From Mesostigma viride (lineage: Eukaryota; Streptophyta; Mesostigmatophyceae; Mesostigmatales; Mesostigmataceae): a stretch of 64,000 nucleotides of DNA. This document shows, piece by piece, positions 25,900-37,370 of this stretch. The stretch spans positions 114,501 through 178,500 of the forward strand of contig RPFO01000002.1 of assembly GCA_009746045.1 (NCBI GenBank). The letters are read 5' to 3'. Every line of letters begins with the position of its first letter. Positions within the stretch are counted from its first letter, which is position 1. A program made the position numbers and the translations under genes. Below the pieces are notes generated by a model that did not search any database, was not told where the DNA came from, and was given only the letters and a program-made list of their open reading frames with translations.

Positions 25900-27644
25900 T
25901 TAACCCGTGTTTTTTTACAACGCGATACATCGCGTTGTAGGGTTAGAACGCGATGTATCGCGTTGTAATCTGACACGTGGCAAACCTATTAAACATGCGA
26001 TTTTTGGTCTGAAACTTTCAAGATAGGTCAGAAACATCTCATAGAATTCAAGAAAAAATCCTGGTATTTTTGGTATTTTTTTTGTGACAGCTGCAAACAA
26101 ATATGTACCACTGAAATCAGGCATTTTCGCGGGACGAAGGTGAAGACGACGGCGATGGCGGCAGGTAGATCTCGCCAGTTTTCGCGCGAATTTCAGTGGC
26201 TGTTGGGTGGCACGACCATGATGATGCGTTCAAAGGTTGATAATTAGGTTTCTACGAGTTTGTTGAGGTACTGGGGCAAAGGAAACGTAGTTTTTTCCAG
26301 TTTCTCACCCAACTTTCATGCGGAAACCCTGGAAACCGGCATACATATTATTACGTCAAGACTCGGGTCTGCTGCGGCACCATGCTTGGTATTTCCATGG
26401 TGTTTCGACTTCTTAACACATGTTTATTCATTCCGAACGTCCGGACTCTCGGCTAAACCGAGAATTGTGCAGACTTTTATTGGGTAGCGCCGGGCATGAT
26501 GGTGCCTGCAAATAGCGTAAGGCGTGACCGTGGCTATTGCTACGGTATGCTGTATTTTCCTGGAAATGGCCTCTGCCACCGGCTCAATAGTGCTTGCAGG
26601 CGTAAGTATATCGTGTTTCTACCTAGTTTCTGCCAGTTTTCCACTTATTTCTACCGACCTCTGCCCAGCCTCTCTAAGACCGCCATCCTACTCGACGTTG
26701 CTTGCATGTCAGCCATAGCAGGTTGCAGTTGTGCAGTATTTAGGTGCTGTATACGTCGTCAAGCCGTGCATATATCGTGAGGATTGGATGTTGATGGTTT
26801 ATACTGCGTTGATTGTGCAAGAAGACCAGCTAGGTGCCCATAATCATGGTGTATAATCATGTGTTGTTAGCATCTTGCCACCATTTGCTAGCATGCATTC
26901 CAGCGTCATCTTTGCCTGCATGTAAGCTCATGGATCACTCAACCTATCCAAGCCTTGCATTTCACGTGCCTCTTTCTTTCAGTATTGCACGCGTTATGGA
27001 ATGAAAACCCAGCACCTCCGTTCCCACGAGGCATGTGCTCAACACGTTGTGAGAGTGGATGATGCTTTGGCTATGGCTGCCTGATTCAGTCATATTAGGT
27101 CATCCAGTCATGATGTTTGATGCATGTTTGATGCTGTATAACTTATACAACACCTATTTTCAACGTTTTGACCCTCCAAGCTCACTATGGCCCCGTTTAT
27201 GGGGCTCATGTCGTTGCGTCATGTTGTGAAGGGCTCTCATTTTTCCCACTGCGTTGTACTGCGTTGTAATTGTGATGCTAATGAAAAATAGCTCCAGTGG
27301 CCCAATGGGCCTGAGTTTTGTTTCACAGAGCCTGCATATGTTGCCCATAGCTCGTGCAAGAAGCCAGATTTTTTTCATGAACCATTTGTGAATAAGCACA
27401 TGACTTGTGACCTAGGGTCAAGAAATCGCGGTCATGGTCAGACCCCCCTGTATTCAAACCAGTGTATCTCTCTAATGAATAAGCATTTTGTAGGTCTGAG
27501 TAGCTCAAAAAATCCTTTGATTTATGGGCTTTCAGGAAAGTATATACATGACCATGAAAAAAAATTTTCCTTAGGTGCTATACGCGTTCTAAAAAAAGCT
27601 TACAACGCTATATATCGCGTTCTAATTAAAAAAACACGGGTTAA
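25900..27644. mobile_element. TTAA-flanked DNA element without transposase
   Basis: The element is 25904-27640, flanked by TTAA on both sides (25900-25903, 27641-27644). The uninterrupted sister copies of the host hAT-like element carry a single TTAA at this place. Termini are CCCGTGTTTTTTTA and its complement. Just inside lie palindromes built on ACAACGCGATACATCGCGTT. A TTAA target and CCC ends suggest the piggyBac group; Kolobok also uses TTAA. No transposase-like frame is seen in the 1.74 kb. Confidence 0.8.
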
Positions 27645-29064
27645 CAAAACGATTACTGTAGTGCCGAAAGTCGAAACACATTAGTCAATGCAGTACAGTA
27701 CTGTATGGCTGGCGAGTGACGTAATAACTGAGGCGCCAGCCGCCAGGCCGCCAGCCAGCTGAAGCCTGAAAAGTGAAAATGCACACAAGCTGCAGTCTGC
27801 ACAGTGCACTCTGGTCTCTGGCAGCGGGCCACTTGCCACTTGGCACTTGGCCGGGCTCTACGTACATGCACTATGCAGTCAGTAAGTCAGTCAGTCATAG
27901 TAGTACTCATAGTAGTTCTAGTACTGGGGAGGCTTGTGGCGGAACGCCGGCCGGAAGACCGGCTGACACCGCCAATTGTGGCGTAACCTGTACTAGAGTG
28001 AACTTCAGGCACGGCCACCCTGTGGCGAAACGAAACTACAAAGTAGAACAGCACGGCCAAATTGTGGCTTCTTGGGTGCCCTGTCAAAGTGGGTGGCACC
28101 GCCACATTTTGCCAAAAAAAGTGCCACACCGCCACATTTGGCGGCATATCGCCACTAAAAAAAACACTGCTTTAAGGCAATTAAAATTGGGCTTGGCACG
28201 GCCACGTGTGGCGGGCTGGCTTTTTGGTGCAGCAAATGACCCTACCGGCAGCGGGGTCTGAGCGCGGCGCGGCGCCGTACTGGCATTCCAAGTTCAAAGT
28301 AGTTCAGAATAGTATGTTTAATTATCTTAAGTTCAAACTAGTAGAATTTAGTATAATCATTCACGCCTTAAGTTAGGTTCACGCCTGAAGTTGGGTTGAC
28401 CAAAAACCTCGAACCCAACTTAAGGCGTGAATGCCTGTACACAAGGCGGGCGAGCGTCTCCGTCTCAGGCATCGGCGCCGGGCGTACTTGGTAAATTAAC
28501 AACAACGATTACTACTACAGCCACTGCTTAACAAAACGATTACTGTAGTGCCGAAAGTCGAAACACATTAGTCAATGCAGTACAGTACTGTATGGCTGGC
28601 GAGTGACGTAATAACTGAGGCGCCAGCCGCCAGGCCGCCAGCCAGCTGAAGCCTGAAAAGTGAAAATGCACACAAGCTGCAGTCTGCACAGTGCACTCTG
28701 GTCTCTGGCAGCGGGCCACTTGCCACTTGGCACTTGGCCGGGCTCTACGTACATGCACTATGCAGTCAGTAAGTCAGTCAGTCATAGTAGTACTCATAGT
28801 AGTTCTAGTACTGGGGAGGCTTGTGGCGGAACGCCGGCCGGAAGACCGGCTGACACCGCCAATTGTGGCGTAACCTGTACTAGAGTGAACTTCAGGCACG
28901 GCCACCCTGTGGCGAAACGAAACTACAAAGTAGAACAGCACGGCCAAATTGTGGCTTCTTGGGTGCCCTGTCAAAGTGGGTGGCACCGCCACATTTTGCC
29001 AAAAAAAGTGCCACACCGCCACATTTGGCGGCATATCGCCACTAAAAAAAACACTGCCCACGCC

Positions 29065-31858
29065 GATTGTACGGTGTACCCCATTATATCCTTCTGTATT
29101 GGTCGCTCGACACACCTATAGTTAGTAAAAATAAAATAATAATAATACATAGTAATAATAAAAAATCATTACAAAAATGCAACTAGACGGCTACCGTAAA
29201 TAACCACTTTGGCCAGTCTGTGGCTCCAATAAATTTGTCGGACAACCGCGGCGGGGCAATGAACGTACAAAGTCAAAGCAGCCAGTCAAAGTACCCCAAG
29301 CATCTGCCGTCGACGTTTGTGCCAGTGACAGCGCTGTCCAGTGGATGTCGTGGCCTGTTATGTCGTCTTGTCAGAAGATCCGTCGTCGGCTCGTCGCCAG
29401 GATTCCTGACACTCGCCTTACGCAGCTGTCCCGTCACAGCTCTCGGGATCGACTGGCCTTGGCAAATTGTTTTTTGTTCGTTCTGCGAGTGTCAGCCTCC
29501 CAAAGTTGTCATGTCACCACGGCGATATGCTGATGGTGCCTTAAGAAACGTTTCAGTGGTTGTGCTGTATTTGTTTATGTTGGTCCTGGCATGACGACAG
29601 TCGCGATGGAAGCCGAGACGGGGAACATGCATGTCATCTTCCCCAAAATAATTATCAGGACCAGGGCATGGTAGCCGGATCCCTAATTCACTTTAGGCAG
29701 GCAAGCTCTCCAAGTATAAACGCGCACTTCGAGGCAAAAAGGTATAGTAGGCCGACAAAAGTGTCAAGAATTCAGGACAATTAATGTCCTCGAAGTGACT
29801 CTGGATGCACGGTCCCTGCGCGAATATGTTGGCGCCGAGATCTTTCGCGGGACACGGTCCTACAGTACGTGAAAACTGAAAGTGGTACACGGTGTAAGCA
29901 GGTGTGAGCACGGTGCGCGCACCCCGAGCGGAACTGGCCATGGCGATGGCGTTCATGCGAATACATACCATTTTAGCCTACGGAATGAAGAAAAAGTGCG
30001 ACAATTTTTAGGATAATATCGTTTAACCCATAGTCCGCTGACCCATTTTTGGCACTTTCATACCCCTGAAAATGAGAAAAATCATAACTCACAGGCCACA
30101 ACTCCAAATACCCCCAACCAAGATGCTAGGAGTATCTACACTTCAAGGGCTTTCGGAATATGCATTAATACCATGGCTTTATCAAAGCATTTGGATGATA
30201 GCTCTAGTCAAAGTTGGCCAAAAGACGATCTTTTTTCCCCAAGGAAAAGTTAACCCCCCCCTTTTTTCCCAGGGAGGGTAGGGAACCTCAATACCAACAT
30301 TGGACAATTTAGTTGGATAGTCCAATGGGGGTTTCCTTGGGTCAGACCACCCGGATAACCCTTTACCCCTATATAACGTGCTCATATATGTGTGTGGGTT
30401 ACGCGCGTGAAAACAGCTATCTATGACATGCAACACGATAATGCATTATAGCAAGCTATAAAAGGCTGCCAAAAGTGCTGGAATACAAACACGTTGCCTA
30501 CCTGCACTAACGGAATGCCATACTCCATAGAAATGCCATAAACTGGGCACTTTCAGGGCTAATACCACTCTCTACAACAGGCATGGAAGCTTGCTGAAGT
30601 ATGCATGGATAAAATCGTCATATATAATGCATGGGAGGCGTATTCCGCTGCAAACAACACGCAAATACGTTGTCGTACATAGCTCGTTCATGTCCTGCCC
30701 GGATTCCGCTGGCCGGGACCACCATATCTCACACATACCGTTGCTCTATGGGCATAGACAGCCATAGCCGCAACATGCATGCATCCTTTATGATTACCAG
30801 GTTGATGTTCCGTTGAAAGATGACCTATAAACGTGTCCGCATTCCCAGCAAATGCTGCAGCGGACATCCCGTAGCAAACCTGGATGCTTGGGCTGGCGCA
30901 GACTGCCCGGCCATGAGGAGAAAATCGACATATGATAGGCGATGACTCGTCTGGCACTGGCGACCAAGAAGGCAGTATTTTCCTACCTGTATTTTCCCAA
31001 TCCTAAAAATCTGGCCATGCCTGACATACAAAAATCACGCATCATCATTCTGAGCAACATTCTAAACCGTTTCTAGCCGCGAGACGCAAAATTTCCCTGA
31101 TAACGGCACGTTGACAGCCATATCTCGCTACGCGCGCGCGCGAGTGAAAATTTCCCGCCAAAGTCACGTGATACTTTCTCAATGCACGTTGCATTTACCA
31201 GGCTATGGCGAATATACCCCCCAAACCTATGCATCACCTTCGTCCCTAAGTGTTCCCAGACCCACCGAACAACTTCCCTCCGTCACGGGTGGCGCGGCGC
31301 TCCAGGAATTACGTGGTTTATTACGTTAAGTCAAAGTGCATGCGATCACATGCAGTTTTCGGACTATGGGTTAATGATATTGTCTCATCGCGAAAATGTA
31401 TACGTCTTGCAGCATCGATGACTTCATTCATGCATATGACCATTGATCGCCGTGGGGCCTAGTGGGGGTCGATACTTCCGTCGATCCGCGAATTTATAAT
31501 TTTGGTCGCGACGTATTGCTGAATAGAATCATGCATGCTCGCGGCAGCGATGGTCAAGTTTTGTATGATCTAAATGAGCGTTATATAAGCGTCTATATTG
31601 GGTCTAGTTATACTTGGAAGAAAACGTGGGTTATCGTCAAGTTTTTTGCCAAAATTAACGACGATAAATGTGACGTTCAGGCTCGCGGGAACGGGACTAG
31701 TCTTGCCTGTATACGTATATATCAAGGAGACAACCTTCGCAGGCCAGAAATCGGGAGAATCCGGACCATGGTAACTCGAGCCTGCCGTTTTCTTTTCCGC
31801 GTTTTTGAGTCGTTCAGGATGATGAATGGAGATATTGGAAATGCATGTGTAGCTTTAA
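29065..31858. other. AT-richer intergenic DNA, no gene recognised
   Basis: Several open frames of 60-150 codons have no motif I recognise. The only structure noted is a dispersed repeat R1 copy at 31723-31817, 40 bp from the piggyBac insertion. It shares CAGAAATCGGGAGAATCCGG with 35380-35476 and 55043-55083. Confidence 0.5.
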
Positions 31859-32163
31859 CCCCTAAACCGTCCTCGTGCCGATTTTCGACTGCGAGTTTTT
31901 CTCATGCCTCACATTCGGCATGAGTTTGTGCGCCCTGTAGGGATTTGGCGGGAGGGTTTTGGCGGGAACCAACTAGACCACCGAAAAGATCTAGATTCAC
32001 TCTATCCGTAGGACACTTGTCTGACCGTATTTGACCACCGTATCAGGGTGGAAACCCTGGTCAAAGTCAACAGGGTACCCTGGTGCATATGGGCGGTAAA
32101 AAAAATTGACAAAAACGTACGAAAACGAAGGATGCGAAAAAAGGGGGGAGCGCGGACGTAGAC

Positions 32164-33350
32164 ATGGCGGACGAAATGCAGGCAGATATACGGACTTTCA
32201 AGGTAAAGAAGGGCATTTTCATGGCAGTGCCTGTGGAAAAATTCGGACGAGACTGGGCGATAGAGCAGTATGGGGAAAAACAAAGCGAGGTACGTTTGCC
32301 GGGCAAGGTAGTGACAGTGAACAGGTCCGGAGATGGTGCACGGTGCTATTTCCCGGACGACAAGCTCACGTACCCATTCACCCGTGAGCAGATTTTCATA
32401 TATTCGTGCAGCTCAGATGAGTACGAAGCTCTAGTGAAAGAATGCGCCGCCAGGAAGGTCCCAACGGCAGGTAGCAGTGACGATGATAGCGAGCAGGGCC
32501 AGGATAGCGATTCTGACGCCGGCGAGGACGACGACGACAAATCCGAGGATATCGAGCTGCCCACACCGGTCAAGCGACGCGAGCCGGGGAAGCGCGCTGT
32601 CGGCAACCCGAAGAAGAACCCAGCCATCAGCCACGCCCCGAAAAGGCGCCGTCAGACCAAGGCGGCGGCCAGCGAGAGCGTTGTCTCGGACGCTTCCGAT
32701 GACGACTTTGTTTACCAGAAGGGTGCGGAGGGTCCGGTGCCGAGCGGTGAGGCTGAGCTCGATGATTCGTTTTTCCTAACGACACTCCTGCCACTGAGGA
32801 GCCAGCCGAGACTGTCTGGAAATCTGGTTTCGGCAAGCCAGGTGTGTTTCCTTTTCCCGATACTCCGGTGCTGTCGCCGATGACGGGTACCGCCTGCTAT
32901 CAAAACCTTTCCCCTGCCCAGCTCGAGTTTGGGCCCCTCGGGCTGTTCTCCCTTTTCTGGTCCCAACGTGATGTCGTGGCCAAGATTGTCAAGGAGACCA
33001 ACGACTATGCTGAGCTCAAGGGGGCGGGCAAGCCAGGTGAGCGTGAGTGGCACCCCTTAACAATGCATGAGATGGGCAAATTTCTGGGTGGAGCAGGTGC
33101 TGTGCCAACTGTGCTGCGCGCAAGGCAGGAAGCACAAGACCTCGGTCATGTGCGAGCACTGTGACATGGCGTTCTGCAGCAACAGCGAGCGGAACTGCTT
33201 CGGCCTCTTCCACTCCGGGCAGGTGGAGGGGCTGGACTTCAACGTGACGAAGCAGCGGGTATGGCAGCGCCTCTCCCAGCGTGGCGAATGCGCCAAGAAT
33301 TTCAAGGGCGCCACTACCACGAGGGGTCAGCAGCCACCACCCGGAAGCTC
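32164..33350 (+). pseudogene. piggyBac-like transposase remnant lacking the DDD core
   Basis: From the ATG at 32164 one frame gives an acidic N-terminal region (DSDSDAGEDDDDKSEDIELP) and basic clusters. Near 32770, at a T-run, the coding frame shifts. The next frame contains the family's N-terminal block, FSLFWSQRDVVAKIVKETN, and WHPLTMHEMGKFLG. Near 33085 this joins, out of frame, to the C-terminal cysteine-rich domain: CQLCCAQGRKHKTSVMCEHC then DMAFC. The several hundred residues between them, which hold the three catalytic aspartates, are absent. The protein cannot transpose, though a truncated DNA-binding product is conceivable. Confidence 0.8.
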
Positions 33351-33871
33351 AAGGGGGTGGCGCGGCGCCGCCATCTCAGGGCGGAGCATGTCCGCCTGGG
33401 ATATAGTCCTACGGAGGCTGACTAAGAATGCTAGCATTTGTTGCCTACGTGGCATGGCGTTTGGCCTTTCCTGCCCGCGCTCATGCGCGCCGTGTATCAC
33501 CATGGGCCGGCATGGTTTGAAGTGTGTGTTATTGTTTCATGGACCCACCTGTGCATGTGTTATTTGGTTTCATGTTGTTAGCCTGCATGGGTTATTGTTT
33601 CATGGTCATGTCTTATTAGCTTTCATGTTTATGCATAACTTGTGCAGTTTGAAAATCTGCTCCGTGATGGTCACAGTGCCACCTATTTCTAGTTGGCAAT
33701 TTTCAGTGTTACTGCATGCATGGTCCCTTGGTCACTAATTTATCTAGGAGTGCTGGGATGTTTTGACTTTGTGTGCAAGGTCCATCATGCATGTAAAAAT
33801 AAGTACCACAGTATCAGCGGGTCTGCAAGCATTTACGCTTATTGTGGCATATATTTGTGCCACATAGGAGC

Positions 33872-34365
33872 TGGAATAAACATAATCATGCATGTTTCAT
33901 GCTTACCTATCATTTCCATGTTCAAAACTGCACTAGGATGTTTATTCTAGCCCCCCCAAACTGGTCACTCAGAATAGTCACCAGCTATTTTTAGCATTAT
34001 CTTGTGGGTCCCTGGGTGAAACAAGACATGTAAGTGTTTGGATGTAGTGCTTGGGTACAGTTGCAGTCCCCCCTGAAATACTAGGGTGAAATCCAAGGTA
34101 TACGTGCTCCATCATGTATGATAAGGTTGTGAACCCCGTACTCGCGGCCCGCGCGTAGTCGTCTCCAATCATATCCGGCAGGGACCTGTAGTGGTTATGG
34201 CAGGTATTGGTGGCACACAGGTTGGAATAAGTGTTAGCATGCATGTTTGCCCATACTCCATGCTTGCATATCGTTTCCATGTTCAAAACTGCACTAGGAT
34301 GCCTATTTTAGCCCCCCAAAAACTCGCGACTCGAAATAGTCACCAGTTATTTTTAGCACCAGCTG
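33872..34365. repeat. 135-bp direct duplication inside the piggyBac element
   Basis: About 33872-33995 and 34223-34365 share GCATGCATGTTT, TTCCATGTTCAAAACTGCAC, TTAGCCCCCC and AGTCACCAG[CT]TATTTTTA. It lies between the transposase remnant and the right terminus. Confidence 0.8.
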
Positions 34366-34666
34366 ATGGGTCCCTGGGGGAGTTACAATTTTTAGTGTTT
34401 GTATCCCATCCTAACTAAAAAATCTATCTACAAAACCAACCCCAGGGTCAACTCATTGAGGAAAGGGGTCTATCATCCATTATAAGGGTGTCACCGCGCA
34501 CACTCACCGTACCCCCCTGAGGGGGGGGCTATTTATAGAGCAGGGGGGGCTAGCACTGGGACCACCCACTATACCCCCAGGTGGGCCCTAATATGGTTAT
34601 GCTTGGTTCCTAGTATGGTCTAGAAAAAATAATTAGGCTGAATGGGGGCACCTGTGGCATACTGTG

Positions 34667-34692
34667 CAACTCGTGACTCATTTTAGTCACGA
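34667..34692. repeat. Subterminal hairpin of the piggyBac element
   Basis: ACTCGTGACT, a CATTTT loop, then the exact complement; 20 bp inside the right terminus. A likely recognition or end-pairing structure. Confidence 0.7.
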
Positions 34693-34715
34693 GTCAAAGA
34701 CGGTTGAGGGGTTAA

Positions 34716-35164
34716 CATTATGTGCATGCAGTGCTGTTGTGCATTAATGAAATTGTCTGGCTTACGTGTAGAGCGACTAGATGACCAAGACGGTGGGGCC
34801 GGAAACAGCTTGCTTGATCAGGGCGTGTGTGTCGAGCCTAACTGCATGGCCAGGAGTGTCTAGTGGGGAGCATGACCGGCATTGATACTATATCACATGT
34901 ACTATATATAACGCCTATCACGGAAAGTCCACGGATGGCGGCCCTGCCACGCGCGGCCTGGGTCACGCCATGCAGGTGAGGCCAAAACGTCCGGGCTGGG
35001 CGGGCTTGGTGCCACTGCATGACGGCTAGTCTATCTGATGGATGTGTCTACCTGATATCATGTGCTGGCCAGGTGCCCGGCCGGCTAGGCCCAGGCGCCT
35101 GTGCCTAAGAATGTGAAAAACATAGGGCAAATCAGCGTACAGATCCTTACTACTAGAATGTGCA
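34716..35164. other. No recognisable gene
   Basis: Mixed-composition DNA right of the piggyBac element with no coding or repeat signal that I can support. Confidence 0.5.
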
Positions 35165-35256
35165 AACAAGATTAATTAAAATTAAACTCGTACTCCCGTT
35201 TGGGAGTCACGGAGCACCGGAGTGCTTTTAATCCCTGTATACATGTGTTCGCACAA
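35165..35256 (+). repeat. Dispersed repeat R3, copy 2
   Basis: AATTAAAATTAAAC, then GGGAGTCACGGAGCACCGGA and GTGCTTTTAATCCCTGTAT; matches 8797-8873. Confidence 0.65.
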
Positions 35257-35343
35257 CGTTCACAGGATTAGAAATAATCTGTGATATGTAATGATATCAA
35301 CGAGCATAAGTCCTTAGTACAGTCGAGTGGGGTAATCCAGGAT

Positions 35344-35712
35344 TTTAAACTGAATTAAATTAAATTGGAACATATCTCCACGACTCGAAAGCGCGCGGGA
35401 CAAGATAATAATGGCAGGCTCGAGCTACCACGGTCCGGATTCTCCCGATTTCTGGCCAGCGCTGGTTGTCTCCTTGATATCTCCGTTGGGAGTACATGTA
35501 GCACATATCCCTGAGAAGGGGCATATGGCTTTTAATACATTCTGGGCTACTTCCTGCAAGGTGTACGTAGCGGCGTGCCAAATCAGAATCAGAATACACC
35601 TGCTCGGGGTGCACAAAGTGTACCCGCACCACTGTATGTATTCCAGCATCTAAGGTGCGGACATAGGGTGGAAGATCATCATGGCTAAACAATAGCTAGG
35701 GCATGGCATCCG
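35344..35712 (+). repeat. Dispersed repeat R2, copy 2, interrupted by R1
   Basis: R2 begins TTAAATTAAATTGGAACATA and resumes at 35485 with GTTGGGAGTACATGTAGCAC, running to GCTAGGGCATGGCATC as in copy 1. The interruption is exactly the R1 insertion listed next. Confidence 0.75.
35372..35484 (-). mobile_element. 97-bp element R1 with 8-bp duplication ATATCTCC
   Basis: 35380-35476 splits the R2 repeat, and ATATCTCC is duplicated at 35372-35379 and 35477-35484. The inserted sequence, read on the minus strand, starts CAAGGAGACAACC and ends GAGTCGT. It matches 31723-31817 over its whole length and 55043-55083 in part. No clear terminal inverted repeats are seen, so the class is unknown. Confidence 0.65.
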
Positions 35713-35749
35713 CTACAGGTCGACCCGGCCACCGTTATAAATATTGTGT

Positions 35750-36640
35750 AGATATGATCATAAGCAAAACACCTTCCTCCATGTCGAAGTTCTTGACGAT
35801 ATGACATTAAGGCTGCGCGTGGCGAGCTCGGCCTCCTCGCGGAGGTCGAGCTTCTGCTGCTGGAGCTGTGCTGCGACGGCGGAGGTGGTGGATCGAGGTG
35901 GTGTGCTGCTGATTAAGCAAGTCCGCCCAGGTTGGGATGGGAGGAGCATCACCAGCGGCCAGGCCAGCTGGCTAGCTTGGCGGCAATGTCCTTCACTGCG
36001 CATGCCTGGGCGGTGCATGATGCCTGCGGTGTTTTGCAGGCATCCGATGGCGATGGCATTGTCCTTGAGGCGCTGGTCGATGTCGCGGAGCTGGGCGGTG
36101 ATGGAGTCGGTGGAGTCGGGGGCCGGGGGGGGGGGGGTGGAGGCGAGCTGAGGGTGGCGGTGGCGGTGGGTACGGTGGGGAGCTCAGCAGCCATCGTGCG
36201 GCCCACAGCTGCCACATCTGCAGCTAGGGGCGTCACGTGCTGTGAGATGGCTTCTTGGAGGTGGAGGAGGAAGGTGGATTCGGTCAAGGGGTTGGGTTTC
36301 CAGAGGTCCACGGCACAGCGCTAGAAGGATGGAAACTGAGAGGGCGGCGAGCTGAAGGTAATTCGGTCGGGACCAGCCAGACAGTTCAGATCCGCGGTGA
36401 GAAAACTGGCCGTCAGACTGGCCGCGGAGGCAATGATGGCTTTGGAGGCGCTGGCACAGGTCAAGTACCTTTGGAGGCGTACGACCCATGAAACACGAGC
36501 TCTGGACAGTGTCCGGATGAGTGGCATGTCGATATAGCCGGTTCTGGGGACGTCGAAGGTGGAAAATAACCTGGCAACGTCAAAGTCGTGCTCAGACCAG
36601 CTAGCTAGGTTCGCCTGCATGGGCAGCTGGGCAGCTGCGT
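35750..36640 (-). pseudogene. Second L1-type ORF1-like fragment, frame-broken
   Basis: The minus strand reads in three overlapping frames. 36620-36321 starts MQANLASWSEHDFDVARLFS and continues VPRTGYIDMPLIRTL. 36311-35949 has HLQEAISQHVTPLAADV and a Pro-rich stretch. Near 35930 IPTWADLLNQQHT leads to QQQKLDLREEAELATRSLNV. The order (acidic N-terminus, Pro-rich linker, ADLL block, coiled coil) parallels the fragment at 1930-3355, but sequence identity is low, so this is a different family. Confidence 0.5.
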
Positions 36641-36641
36641 T

Positions 36642-37370
36642 TTGGCTCAGGCGATGCAGAACGCGAGCCCGGGAGGGTTCGAGGCGATCACCAGTGCGCG
36701 ACTAGTGTCACCGCTGCCTGCCGGACCTGAGGGCGAAGCTGCAGCCGGAGCGCCAGACGTATTTTCAGGGCTTAGCACAGCCGCCAGGCTGTGTTGCGTC
36801 GAGGAGCGTTTGCTCGTCATATATTGCGTAATAGCTTCGGAAAATTATATCAGCGTGTGCGTCTTAGAAAGACGAAGCGATTTGATATTCACAGCCGAAT
36901 TCGGTGCCCAAACATGAAGTCGCCGCCTCCTCTTTGCCGGCCATCTTGCCCGCACAGACCAGGTGGATACCGATGTGGGCCCTGCCGGGGGGCTTAAGAC
37001 GGGCCAACCAGGTGGACACCTCCTCCTACAGTATGACAGGGTCCCCTTGTCCCATCGCAACCCACTGGCAAACTTGCGCGGGCACCGGCGCGGCGCGACC
37101 CGGACCTATGTGACACAACTGCTTGAAGATGCAGGGCTTCTGGGACTATCCGTACTCCGCGCCCGAAGGAGAAATGGGCTGCCATCCGCGATAAGCACCT
37201 TCCCGAGGGGTATGCTCCTGTTTTCTCCCCACGGGCCCCGCGGCCCGTTGCTAGCCAGGGTAGAAGTCCGCAGGTGGAGGTTATTGGTCCTGAGGATAGC
37301 CGCTACACTACCGCCTCGTCTGCCATTACAGTAGAGGACAGCTCGGATGAGGATTACATCCCCATCTAGA
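36642..37370 (+). pseudogene. Decayed open frame with acidic C-terminus, function unknown
   Basis: The best-supported piece ends at TAG 37368-37370: KEKWAAIRDKHLPEGYAPVF, a Pro/Arg-rich stretch, then EDSSDEDYIPI. It appears to continue upstream in a shifted frame (QGFWDYPYSAP). The preceding 400 bp give only broken frames. It lies head to head with the ORF1-like fragment at 35750-36640 and may be the 5' protein of another retroelement. I do not recognise it. Confidence 0.35.

Larger units (their letters stand above)
22983..28169 (-). mobile_element. hAT-like element, insertion 2 into the outer copy
   Basis: Starts CAGTGTTTTTTTTAAGG, ends CCACTAAAAAAAACACTG, and is flanked by the 8-bp duplication CTTTAAGG (22975-22982, 28170-28177). 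It contains a LINE and a TTAA-type element. Without them its own sequence is about 982 bp (22983-23110, 25575-25903, 27645-28169), the same length as its two relatives. Confidence 0.85.
21891..29064 (-). mobile_element. Outer non-autonomous hAT-like element with 8-bp TSD, carrying nested insertions
   Basis: The element is 21899-29056, flanked by an exact 8-bp duplication CCCACGCC (21891-21898 and 29057-29064). Its ends read CAGTGTTTTTTTTA and the complement. CAGTG termini with 8-bp TSDs are typical of the hAT superfamily. Subtracting the insertions leaves 21899-21958, 22941-22982 and 28178-29056, about 981 bp. No transposase is visible. It is minus-oriented relative to the copy at 21959. Subterminal regions are rich in GTGGCG/CGCCAC words, probable transposase binding repeats. 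Confidence 0.85.
31859..34711 (+). mobile_element. piggyBac-family element, internally deleted
   Basis: Flanked by TTAA (31855-31858 and 34712-34715). Inverted ends are CCCCTAAACCGTC on the left and CCCCTCAACCGTC on the right, with one mismatch. Subterminal hairpins are present on both sides (CATGCC...GGCATG near 31905, and a 10-bp stem at 34667-34692). It carries a plus-strand piggyBac-like transposase that has lost its catalytic core. TTAA specificity, CCC ends and the protein remnants agree on the family. Confidence 0.8.

Noticed and set aside
29220-29594. 124-codon plus-strand frame
   Set aside because: No recognisable motif, and other frames of similar length overlap; not distinguishable from chance.
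30020-34715. A larger TTAA element starting at TTAACCCATAGTCC (30025)
   Set aside because: Its end does not pair with the right terminus; CCCCTAAACCGTC at 31859 does.
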